Assembly (NCBI GenBank): GCA_013396655.1
Contig: WBMV01001092.1
Coordinates: 111,548 to 175,547, forward strand
Reading direction: 5' to 3'
Source of the DNA: Campylorhamphus procurvoides
Lineage: Eukaryota > Chordata > Aves > Passeriformes > Dendrocolaptidae
DNA length: 64,000 bases
A program made the translations under genes and the position numbers. The notes beneath the pieces are model-generated. The model ran no database searches, was not told where the DNA came from, and saw only the letters and a program-made list of their open reading frames with translations. Shown here piece after piece: positions 48,815 through 59,320 of this stretch (positions are counted from its first letter, which is position 1; every line of letters begins with the position of its first letter).

Positions 48815-51800
48815 GTGAGTAAGTAGTTATATACATGTTAAACCGAGGTAGGGAAAGTGTTAACTTTGCTTTATTATATTAATTTAGTCTGATTTTGCTT
48901 TCCTGATAATGTATGGAGGCTTTCAATTGTTTTGCAACCAAGCAGTTTTTCTACATGTGTAATACCTGAATCTCTTAACCTTGCTGTCAAAGTCATCCTT
49001 AAAGGTCAGGAAACTGGTAGACAGATCATTTTTGTATCTCTAGCAGCATTTGACAGACACAACTCCTTTTGACATAGAAAAATGTATAGCTGAAATTCTG
49101 TGGTGATTAAGAGAATATACACAGTTTTATAAAACAGTCATCATATGGGAGTGGGAAATATACCTGGTAAACTTAAAAAGTGACTTCATCATCACCTTCC
49201 TTTCTCGTAACAACAACCATTCTTTTGAGCTGTAAAGGTTTGAGTGGTAAGGATATATTGAAATTTGGGCTTTGGCATAGCTAATTAACCAAAACATGGG
49301 TTTGATTCCCAGTGAACGTCACTAAATCACTTGCAAATACTTGCAATTGCATACATTCTAATTTTAGCATTTTTTCCTTGCATTTATCTTTATCAGCAGC
49401 AAAAGACCTCACACTAAATCTGTGACAAGTGCTTGAATTTTTAGTAACACTGTCCAAGCAAGACAGCAATAGGCAAAAAAGTTCCTTCCCAGCATTTAGT
49501 GTTTGTGTAAGTGTAGTCTGACCAAACGGGATCACAGAGGTGATACACTGGAAAGCTAATTCTGGCAAATGAGACAGTTAAAATAATTGGGGAACAAGAA
49601 AGGATAGGACTTCCTTTCTTTGTTGTAGCATGGTTTTGAGCTGGATTGGACTGTGAAGCTCCAGGTGAATTCAAAATCCATCTCTGGCACTAGGCAGCAT
49701 AGAGGAGGTCTGTTCCTGGGAGATGGTTTCAGCTAATATCTTTGATTATTACACTGCCCATAATTCATGAAAACTCATGAATCCTGACCATATCCCCTAA
49801 TGTGTCTTTTTATTTGTATATATTAAATCAGTCAGCCTGATTTTTTTAGATTTCTGCTTACACTGAAGAAAACTTCCATCACCTATTAGTTCTTGTAAGA
49901 AATAGATTGTATTAAATGGGATTTTTGTTCTGTGATCAGTATCATTATCATAAATAATGTGACTCCAACCACTAATGTGTTGAATTATAAGACTGAGGTA
50001 ATACAGGCAATCAGTTTGTTTATAAAAAACACCATCTTTTTCAATACGCTGGTATATCTTTGCCATTTTAAAGACTCACAGAAGTCTGGTTTGGTTGAAA
50101 GAAAAATCGTTCACCTACCTTCAAGAAGGATTTTGATGGAGTTCTTAATGTTGAAAATGCTCCTGCAGATTTTCTCTATGTGATTGATGGTTACTAAAGC
50201 TCACCAAATATCAGCCACTGATAAAAGGTTTCCTCTCTCTCATGAAAGGAAGGCACGAAATCAATACTGTGTATTGCAAATGTTGCAGTGAATAATACTT
50301 GTGTATATTGTTGCTGAGTGGAGCAAGAAACTCTTCTGAGATCCATTACTACTTATAGTAGCAGCCTGATGATCAAAACATGTAGGTAGAAAACATTTTG
50401 TTGGCATAAAGTGTAACAGGTTTTTGATGTCTTGCTTAGAAGGTGGTACAACACCTAAGATGACACGAGAGAACCAATGCTTTTCTGTGCTCAGGTTGGG
50501 CATCTTGTGCTGACCGTGTAGCAGCTATTTCTTCTGCCACTATAGTATGCAACAAATGCAATTTTTCATTAATTGTGCCTCTGCTAATACATTCCTATGC
50601 TTTCAGTATTTGTAAAAGATTGTCTTGCTTATCAAATCAAAATATACAGACTATTGTGTTATTTGTGTATCAGTAGTGCTGCTAGATGGCAAAAGTACAG
50701 CAGTAGGAAATGCAGTTATTTATCCTTTACAGAGCTACTCATAACTTCATACATAAACTTTATTGTTTTCCTCATTGGAACTCTGAAGCCTGTGAATTCT
50801 TTCTTGGCTGTGCTTACTGTAGTTTCTGTTAGTGAATACCTAATAATTAAAAAATAATAAAATATTTTATATAACTGTATTTTGTAAATAGAAAAGATAC
50901 CCTAAACATACTGAATTGAATATTTATTTTCCTCAAGATAAATAAATACAGTTTTAAGTTGTGTTGGGAGAGGAAGAAGGAAGCTCTAGTTCCTTGGGCT
51001 GGACGTTAACTATGCCTTATTTTTAAATAACAGATATTGGCATAACCCTGTTAGTGTGCCTGTCTTTTTCTCTGTGTGGAACTCCAAAACTGGAGAGAAC
51101 TGGAGCTGAAGGCTGAGTCTTCCTAGCTGATGCTACCTATGATTACACATACTCTGTTAGCTTGAAGCAGGAGCTTCTGCTTTATCTAACAGGAATAAAT
51201 GTTAAAATACTGACTTTAGTTGAGAAGTGATTGGTTGAACTGCTTTGGTGGACCCAGCCAACACCTGGATAGCTGTAAAGAGGTAAAAGAAACAAGTTAG
51301 CAGCCTGTCTTGTCCTTTGTGACTGAATGTCTGTACAAACCACGTAAATGATGATCCAAATGCTGTTGGAAGTGTGCTGTCTACCATGAATGAGAAGCAT
51401 TTTGGTGAGTCTCACACTGGGAAGTTCAGATGTAAGCTTCTGGTTACACTGAAAACAACTGTAGGGGAAGTGTCACTGTGTTGTCAGGAGCAATAGATGA
51501 TCAGTTCAGTCTGAGTGGAAATAATGGGCTACACAAAGGTGCAAATTAAAAGAGAATGAATTTAAATGGTGTCTTCTGCATACTCACAATAACTGGGGAT
51601 TTAAAGTGTATCGATTCAATTTAAGCTGATTCTGATAAGTTGTATGTAATGTTCAGATTTTTCAATCATCTCTGCCATTGTTCAAATCATGCACAGTAGC
51701 TTTCTCTGGATCTTGTAAACCATTCAAGATGCAACTGAATATGCTGAAATTCTCCTGTTTGTGTCCCAACAGTCAATATTTAACTAGATTTTATGCAAAT

Positions 51801-53224
51801 CTGGTTCAATGAGTGATGGTATTAAAATGAAGGGGGGTATTGTAGACCTGTGATAATACTAGATAGCCAGTGTTTTTCATGGACATACATTATCATTTAC
51901 ATACTGTGTTAATAATGAGCTAGATGTGTGTAAAAGTAATATGCAACTGAGTACTCATAGTTTCTCTGTACAGGTGGTTGCAAATACCAATTCTTGTATT
52001 CATGTGAATCACTTCAGAATTGAGAAGAACTGGTTCACTTAGGCTGTAAAAGAATGAGGCAAATGTCTAAAACACAGGAATATTAAGTGGAACATGGAAA
52101 AAGCAACATTATAAATAGTTTTATTTACTGTGAAGATTGTAGGTTCGTCTTTGTCAACTTTTTTAGCAAATGCTACTGCTTTTGTCTGGGTGTTCTTTTA
52201 ACAGTCATTGTCAGTGGAAATGCTACTCTGTCACCCAGAACTATTTATTGCATTTAATGTGAAAGAGCAGTGAGCAGCCTGAAGGTTGCATCTGTGGTGA
52301 GAGAGGAATCTCTGCTTGGCAGCTGAACTTTTGAGGTAAATCAAGAAGTTGAGCAATGGAAGAATTGCAGTGGCTTAAAGAAAATTTTTATCTGTTGCAT
52401 AATATTTAAAAGAGGAGTCGGAGAGGGTGTACTAATTCAAGCAATCCTTGGAATCACTGGTTTCACTGTTTCAAAGAATATATTGCTAGGAAGCAAAACT
52501 TGCCTCAAAACGTGACTTAGATGAGCAGCCTTTGACAATGTGAAAGAACTGAAGCTGTTACCAGCTTGACAGGTGCTTCTGAAGGAAAGAGGGAAAAAAA
52601 ATGATGTTTTGCATAATGTGATGCAACATTCAGAGTTCTTGAAGGATTCAGAATTTAACAGGGCTCTTCTGCAGCAACAGAAAATAGGAGTGGATGAAGG
52701 GAAATATACAGCCCAGTAGGTAGTTCTGGCCATGAGAAGACTGACTGTAGATTTGCAATTTGGAAGAATGCCTCACCTATTTAGCCACACAAACATGTCA
52801 AACGTTAAAGCTCTTTAATATTTGTGTTCCTATTCAAAATGGGAAAGAAAATGGTGAAATTGTCTTAACACTCTTAAAAGCATATAACACCATTTACCAA
52901 ATGATGCTATTTCTAAATCAAATTTGAAAACGTCACCCACAGTACTCTTAAACCTTTGATTCATTCATAGATTATGGCTCTCTTGTACTCTTGCAGTTCT
53001 TTTCCTAACGCTCTTCATACAGATGGAAATGTCTCTTCCTTGATGAAAAAGGAAGCATTGTTGTTATCATTCCCTTAAACTGAACAACTGTTTAGCCAAA
53101 CGAGATTAAATGAAAGGAAGCACAAAGTATGCATAGGTAAAATCATCAATATTGATAAAGGGTCTTACACTAGGGAGAAAACCAAAAACCATTAACCAGA
53201 TAGGGGTTAGAATGAAGCACAAGC

Positions 53225-53252
53225 TTTTTTTTTTTTTTCTTCTTTTTTTTTT
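53225..53252. repeat. Poly(T)/TC tract
   Basis: T14-CTTC-T10-type homopolymer-rich run. Confidence 0.9.
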
Positions 53253-54480
53253 GTGGATACTTTTGTAATGGGATTTTTAAATTGGAAAGGATGAGAAAAA
53301 ACAAGATGGAGTTGTTGGTGAGATAATTGGTTTAGGCTTTTGAAGGACTGTTTGAGAAGGAGCATGCTTAGAATAAAGCAGTGGTTTTATGAAACTCTAC
53401 AAAATGTAAAGGTAAGACAAATAGTGTAGCTCAGCACCAGGGCTTTTTTGACAGAACCTGATGATTTTGGTCCTATCACTTGTTCCATGGCTGTAAAATA
53501 TCCGACTCCATTCTCTAGCAAAGGTGTTGTATTTTTGTGCCATATGAGATGATTTTCTTCTTCTCTAGTTTTAATGTAATAAATGAACAGATCGGAATTT
53601 GCTCTTCTGGTTTACAGTTTGTCTAAATCATGTCTAAATCCATTGTTGGTACTTTCTTGAGCAGGCAGATTTTTTTTCTCATGCCTTTGGTGAAGATGGG
53701 GAATTCTTGTTCCTCATGTTGTGTTTTGCCTTCTTGTGTGGTGAATTAGTGCTCTTGGTTCAGATGTGGAAGGGCAATGCCACCTGTTAAGTGGTAAATC
53801 ACATATTCTTAGAATTGGTCTGCAGATTGCATTTTAGGACTTGAGAAGCAAAAGCAGTGTGACTGTAAGGGTAGAAAGGAACACTTTGAAATGGAATTAC
53901 AAGACAAAAAAGTTGACAAATAAATGTTGATATAATAGACCTCTGAAGATGGTGAAAAATAACTTGGAGAAGTAGAGAAGGTAGAAAATATTAGATGATT
54001 TTAAGTCATTTTAGAATGCATTTAGGAGTCAAATGTTAAATAACTCAGATTTGCTTCAAAACTTTTCAAAATAATTTTTTCAGGTGAGAACCTTTGCAAA
54101 TGTTACCTACCTACGTGAATACTTGTTGCAGGGGGGTTCTGCTGTAAGACTAGCAACTTAGCTACTTTGTGTTGTTGAACCGTGAGACTGTTGGGAAAAG
54201 AAGTAACTACAAAACAAAAAATATACAATTGTACAAAAGCTGTTGCCCCTATACCAAGTGTGGCATAAAGTGAAGGAATTAGTTAGGAGTGATGATACAA
54301 CTGTATCCTAAATCGTAATTCTCGGTGAGCATTGCTTGGTGTGATTAAGATTGGTCATTGACTCAGGCTGTGGTTAACTGTATAATTGGAAATAGTCCAT
54401 TTCACTAATAAAGTGGCTCCATCATAATGGTGAGAAAAAAAATTAAAGAAGGGAGATTTTGAGTCTTCTGCGTTAACTAA

Positions 54481-55300
54481 CTTCTCATCCCCAAGTCCTT
54501 CTCAGGGCTGCTCTCAATCCATCCTCCACCCAGCCTGTATTTGTGCCTGAGATTGCTCTGGCTCAGGTGTAGGACCTTGCACTAGGCCATGTTGAGGTTC
54601 ACACAGATTCACCTCTCAAGCCTGCCAAGGTATGGCATCCCTGGATGGCATCTCTTACCCCCAGCACTTCAACCACACCACACAGCTTGGTATTATCAGC
54701 AAACTTGATGAAGCTACACTCAATCCCATTGTCCATGTTGCCAACAAAAATGTTAAAGGTGCACCAGACCCGATGCCAACCCCTGAGGCATCACACTGGT
54801 CCCCACTTGGACACTGAGCCCTTGACCAAAACTCTTTGATATGGCCATACAGCCAATTTTTTATCCACCAAGTAGTCCATCCATCACATCCACGGCTCTT
54901 CTGCTTAGTGAAAAGTTCAGCATCAAATGCTTTGCATGTCTCTAGGTAGATGACATCAGTTGCTCTTCCTTCGTCCACCACCACTATAACGCCATCCTAG
55001 ACAGCCACCAAATTTGTCATCACGTTTTGCCCTTAGTGAAGCCATGTTGACTGTCACCAATCACCTCTTTGTTTTCCGTGTGCCTTAGCATAGTTTCCTT
55101 CATCTTCCTGGGCACTGAAGTGTGACTGACCAGCCTATAGTTGCCCAGATCATCTTTATTTCCCTTTTTTAAAATGGGGGGGTTTATTTCCCATTTCCAG
55201 TCAGAGGGAACGTCACTGGACTGCTATGACTTCTCAAATATGATGGATAATAGCTTAGTCACTTCCTGCTCTAGATTCCTTACATGGTCTTGAACCTGAT
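54481..55300 (-). mobile_element. CR1 LINE remnant with reverse-transcriptase segment, antisense
   Basis: On the minus strand, reverse-transcriptase blocks of the CR1 family can be read: GRATDVIYLETCKAFDA (palm motif A region) and WTTWWIKNWLYG between 54984 and 54855. At 54706-54683, in another frame, the catalytic box region reads KFADNTKL. CR1 elements normally have FADD there, so the second Asp is replaced and frameshifts separate the blocks; the copy cannot be active. On the plus strand it follows the familiar antisense CR1 order, with GGGCTGCTCTCAATCC at the left and GAAGCCATGTTGACTGTCAC and AAATATGATGGATA toward the right. Confidence 0.88.
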
Positions 55301-55311
55301 CTTCTACAGTG

Positions 55312-55563
55312 GGTGGTTTGGCTGGAGTGTTGTGGATTTTCTTTGCAGTAGCTGGTATGGGGTTGTGTTTTGGATTTGTGCAGATAAGTGTTGATAACTG
55401 AGGGATGTTATTGCTGAGCAGTGCTTGCACAGCATCAGGGCCTTTTCTGCTTCCTGTACTGCCCTGTCACCAAGTGGAATGGGGTTGTGCATAGGAAGTT
55501 GGGAGGGGGACAAGAAGTTGGGAGAGGGGACACAGCTGGAGCAGGTGACCCTGACTGACCCTC
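55312..55563 (+). mobile_element. Endogenous retroviral LTR fragment, plus orientation
   Basis: Same family as the antisense LTR near 45.2 kb. It begins GTGGTTTGGCTGGAGTG and passes through CAGTAGCTGGTA, GTGTTGATAACTGAGGGATG, TTATTGCTGAGCAGTGC, CAGGGCCTTTTCTGCTTCC, AGTTGGGAGGGG and GACACAGCTGGAGCAGG to CCCTGACTGACC. The part after this (TATA and R/U5 region in this family) is missing, so it is 3'-truncated. It abuts the CR1 remnant on its left and ends about 160 bp before exon 9. Confidence 0.78.
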
Positions 55564-55721
55564 ATCTTTTCCACCAGTCATTGGTTTGTAAGATGGATTG
55601 TCAGTTAAGACACTTCCCAAGGCAGAGTGTATTTTGTGATGACTAGCATTTTTGTATAAACCAAACCTCTTCTGCAGTGTTGAATCTTGACTTGTTTCCA
55701 CTGTAACTTTTCTTCTTTCAG

Positions 55722-55784
55722 AAAGAACATTTTGCTTTGCAAAGCCAGTACAGAGAGAAAGATGCTGGAAACTTGCAGCACATG
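55722..55784 (+). CDS. NECTIN3: NECTIN3 alternative exon 9: cytoplasmic tail
   Basis: 63 bp, phase 0 to phase 0; acceptor TTTCTTCTTTCAG ends at 55721, donor GTAAAT at 55785 (non-ideal). It encodes KEHFALQSQYREKDAGNLQH then M. The REKDAGNLQH stretch parallels the mammalian alternative tail (REVGNLQH from memory). If the donor is not used, translation continues for six codons to TGA at 55803-55805, and an AATAAA lies at 55791-55796. Confidence 0.82.
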
Positions 55785-56278
55785 GTAAATAATAAAATGG
55801 TTTGAATTCCTGATTGAAGTTTTGATTTCATTTAGTTCCTTAAAATAAGCTTATAAAGATGTTTTCCATGAACAGAAAAAATTTGTCCATCCTGGTCAGT
55901 AACTGTTGGATATGTGGGTTTGCTATCCATGAAGTGGAAAGTGATGATACCAGTTTAATATCCTGTTGTAGTTTTGCTGACTAATTTAAATACTTAGACG
56001 CTACAGCACACAGGAGTGTGCTGACAGACTTTTGCATAGTTGGTGATTTGCTCTTTACATTCATTCTAACTTTCTCTGAAACAAACGTTGGAGCTTAACT
56101 CTTGAGTAGTTACTAATGCTTCTATCATGTCTGTTAGTGATTAGAATTTTTAAGTTCATGCTTCTTTATTCATTTTGGAGATCATGCATCTTTTATTTTG
56201 CTCAATGTTTTAACAAGAATAGGAATTGCAGGTTCAATACATGAGGTATGAAACTCATGACTTCTTGTGTGTGTTTAG
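55785..56278 (+). other. NECTIN3: NECTIN3 intron between exons 9 and 10
   Basis: About 0.5 kb, with GTAAAT donor and TGTGTGTTTAG acceptor. No repeat recognised. Confidence 0.82.
55791..55796 (+). terminator. Candidate poly(A) signal overlapping the exon 9 read-through end
   Basis: AATAAA six bases after the exon 9 boundary, followed by a T/GT-rich stretch (GGTTTGAATTCC, GAAGTTTTGATTTC). It could terminate a short-tail transcript; unproven. Confidence 0.25.
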
Positions 56279-56455
56279 AAAGCTGTAAATGGAAGGCAAC
56301 TTACTTGCGAGGCTGAAGAGCCAGAGGAACAAGAAGGTCTTCAGCCTATGTATCCTGTTTATCAGCAAACCTACTACAAAAACTGGAGCAGCAGATACCC
56401 ACAAAACTCAGGACCTGGAAGAGTCTACATCAATCCAAGGGAGCATTATGTGTGA
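56279..56455 (+). CDS. NECTIN3: NECTIN3 alternative exon 10: tail end with EHYV PDZ ligand
   Basis: The acceptor GTGTTTAG ends at 56278; the frame enters in phase 0 and runs 58 codons to TGA at 56453-56455. It reads KAVNGRQLTCEAEEPEEQEG, then LQPMYPVYQQTYYKNWSS, then GRVYINPREHYV. The ending matches the mammalian alternative tail (QQMYPLYNQ and RVYIDPREHYV from memory). EHYV fits the E/A-X-Y-V afadin PDZ ligand, as EWYV does in the exon-6 form. The Tyr-rich QPMYPVYQQTYY segment is a possible phosphorylation region. Intact frame and conserved terminus argue for function. Confidence 0.9.
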   Translation, partial: KAVNGRQLTCEAEEPEEQEGLQPMYPVYQQTYYKNWSSRYPQNSGPGRVYINPREHYV

Positions 56456-57316
56456 TTCTGTACCCAGATGCCTTTAAGAAGGGTTTTATTACCTGTTGAC
56501 TGTAAGACCCGTGTATCCTGTTGGCTTTCATCTCTAAAATAATTGGTGTTTTTTCCTGTGGGAAGAAATTGCATAGAGAATTTTATGTAGGTAAACTGGA
56601 AGGAATTTGAGACCTAACTTGCTTCTAGTCTTGGGCATGTATTTGATTTTGTAGTTATATCTACCTGCCAAAAGAGGAGAGCCATTTAGTTTTATTAACC
56701 TTCGTATTCATAAGATGCATAAACTAGATTAATTGGTTGACACATGCCAAAATGTAGCTAAGCTTTTTCTCTGGCTGTTTCTTAGAGCATCCTCTCCCTG
56801 GATGGATATTTTATACTAACTTTACCTATGTAAAAGTGAGTAAATATAAGCAAGACAACTGAATCCCTTGTGATATTAACAGTCTCAGGCTGAGAGTAAT
56901 TTTTTTGCGTCTTAGAAAACTTGGGATAATTATCATTTTGACTGGCCTTAGCTATTGATTTCTCAACTAGCTCTACCTCTCCCAGTCAAATGAACAACCA
57001 GACTACCTCTCAAATACTGACTGGCTGTTTCATAAAAGTATGCTATGTGTCTTCCCACCTTGTTAAAAGTGAAGCAATTGCCTTCCATCAAAAACTTTTT
57101 ATTTTCTATTGATTTTGCCTGTTGATGTATGTGCTGGTTTTGTTTTTACAGTTAGGTCTATATGAAACTTAACTGGAGAAAGTATATGACTAGACAGGCA
57201 GAATTTTCTGTTATAAGAGTCTTACGTGAAGCTACAGCATACCTATCAATTGCTATTTAGCCATTTTTCCAAGTAGGACTCCTGTTTGAAATGCTGCAGA
57301 GTTTACCTTGCTTGGC

Positions 57317-57322
57317 AATAAA
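57317..57322 (+). terminator. Candidate poly(A) signal, proximal, alternative-tail transcript
   Basis: AATAAA followed by GTGTTCCTTGATTTCTTCTC, a GT/T-rich downstream element. Gives a 3'UTR of about 0.9 kb. Confidence 0.5.
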
Positions 57323-59296
57323 AGTGTTCCTTGATTTCTTCTCAGTTCACAGTAAAACTGCTTGTGATTTCATCTTCTGTCTTAGCAAGAAAAGTTTCAG
57401 TCAACTTCAAGTACTTTTCAGCACTGTCCTTTAATGTTAAGCAGTAGTGTGAAGTAACTGGAGGATGTCCTGATGTTACTAGTGCTGACATTATCCCACA
57501 TGAAATTTTGTGAGTATGGGGTAACAGGGAATAAATGTGCTCAGGGTCTTCCTAGCAGAATAAGTTTTCCTGTGGACTAAAAACAAAATATTGAACAAGT
57601 AAAAAAAAAAAACATTTATTTAATTGTTAGTGCTGAAATGAGCTCACAGGACAATTCTGAAATGTTTTAAGACAGCAGAAAATGAGTTGGTGTCTAAAAT
57701 TTGCTGGAGAGACTTAAACAGCTTGTGTATTCTCAAAGTACGTATACACATGAATACAGCATAATGACTTTCATCAGATGACCATGAAGACAAAATGTAG
57801 AGAAGAATGGCTGTGTCATATTGAGCTAGGTATTGTACAGAATTGAACATGACTTCTGTGGTATTAGTGTGTTCCTCTACAGATGTTTGGGTTTTTTTAG
57901 AGGCAAGAGTCAAAGCTGTAGAAGCAGCAGAATTGTAACCTAGCATAGTTAGTGTGCTGCAGGTAGGAGGCCATTGTTAAACCTGTGTTCAGCATGCATT
58001 CGTCTCCATCCTAGTAAAAGTTAATGAGCTCCCTATCCACAGCAGAGCAAGGTAAATTAAATGTTTCTATCTTGTTACAGGTAGCAGCTAGAAGATTATG
58101 GCTTAGGTGCCTGTGTTCTGGACACTGTAGAAGTAGTTATTAGCTGTTCTCTTGCTAAGCAGCTTTCTGTTATATGATGTGGTTGAAGGGGACAACTGAA
58201 GGAATGGCAAAGAAAAACGTTGGGGAGAACCTGTTTCCTGGGAGCTGCCTTTGAACCACTGTCACCTTGCTTTTCTCTTAGGAACTGAGCACAGTCATGT
58301 AAAGTGAGCAGCTGCTTTAAACTTTAAAGCTTCCTGCTGTATTGAGACCTAAAGAAGGGCTTGCATCCCCCAAAAGTATGTTTTCCCATAGTGTCAGTTT
58401 AAGCAGCTACCTCTTTACACAAACATTGCCTCACCAATCCTTATGTTACTGCAGCTCCAAAAAACATCAGCTGTCGGAACATGAAAAGAAAACAGTGTCT
58501 TGGTCAAACGTTAAAACATGTGGAATTACAGAACATTCCATGAATGAACTATACCACTTGAGATAATTTGATCAATATTACTGAGGAAAACTTCATACCA
58601 AAAATATTAGGATATATATTATAGAGTGGTTCAAAACTGTTGTGACAATGTACTCTGTATCCATAGTACAATGTGGTACTGAGCAAGTGATCATTTCGGT
58701 CCCTATTATGTTGGCAGATGATGTAAAAAACAATTATTTTGAATTCAGACCTCTTCTACTGCTTTTTATTCTTATTTGTAGATACATTTTTGTTTGAAGA
58801 GTTAAAACTTTGGGGGAAGGAGAGAGCAAGGAAGAATACTGTTGACAAAGCTGTAATTGGTTTTTTGAATTTGTAAAAATAACTTAGAAAAAGTAGTCCA
58901 ACTGTGTTGCCCAAGCTATGTATCAACCAGCTACACAAAGCCTGAATTGCAAACTACCTATCAGGATGTAATTTGCCCTAAAGTCATTAGAAAAATATAT
59001 TATCACCTACAGGTTTATTACCTGTGAGAAATGGCTTCTCTGTAATCTGTTCAGGGACATTTAGTGTCTTAACTTTTTGAATTGTTGCTTGTAGTCTTAA
59101 GCATGACTGGATTTTGAGAGAAGGGCATTTGGCATAGAATGCTCCGAAGAGAACAGAAAAAAAGTCTGCTGATTAGGATTTCTCACAGAAAGGATTGTAT
59201 ATATAGAAATAAGTTTGATCTGCTTTTTGAGCATGTAGAAAATGTCTTTTTTTATTTTTGTACATTTTCAAATGCTTGTATTTGTATATTGATTGG

Positions 59297-59302
59297 AATA
59301 AA
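59297..59302 (+). terminator. Candidate poly(A) signal, distal, alternative-tail transcript
   Basis: AATAAA preceded by several TGTA/TTTGTA elements (TTTTTGTACATTTTC, TGTATTTGTATATTG) and followed by TTTTCATGTTGTTTAG. The arrangement is typical of a strong 3' end. Confidence 0.55.
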
Positions 59303-59320
59303 AACATTCAAAATATAAAA

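Larger units (their letters stand above)
48815..55721 (+). other. NECTIN3: NECTIN3 intron between exons 8 and 9 (6.9 kb)
   Basis: GTGAGT donor and TTCTTTCAG acceptor. It holds a polypyrimidine run (53225-53252), an antisense CR1 remnant (about 54481-55300) and a plus-orientation LTR fragment (about 55312-55563). The rest is AT-rich and featureless to me. Confidence 0.85.
1..59320 (+). other. NECTIN3: NECTIN3 (nectin-3/PVRL3) transcription unit, 5' end cut off by the window
   Basis: One gene spans the window. Ten exons joined by GT-AG introns give an open nectin-3 protein in consistent phase. Exons 1-5 encode the signal-peptide end and three Ig domains. Exon 6, or alternatively exons 7-10, supplies the transmembrane helix and cytoplasmic tail. 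Nectin-3 is a cell-surface adhesion molecule that pairs in trans with nectin-1, nectin-2 and other family members and is anchored to actin through the PDZ domain of afadin; that is family knowledge. From exon 2 to stop the exon-6 form is about 496 residues and the exon-7-10 form about 455, close to the mammalian forms less their signal peptide. The 5' boundary lies outside the window. The 3' boundary given is the most distal convincing poly(A) signal and is an inference. Confidence 0.93.
56456..59320 (+). other. NECTIN3: 3'UTR of the exon-10 (alternative-tail) transcript
   Basis: AU-rich non-coding sequence after the TGA. Poly(A) signal candidates are at 57317, 57530 and 59297. Which is used cannot be settled from sequence; the limit given is the most distal convincing site. 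Confidence 0.5.
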
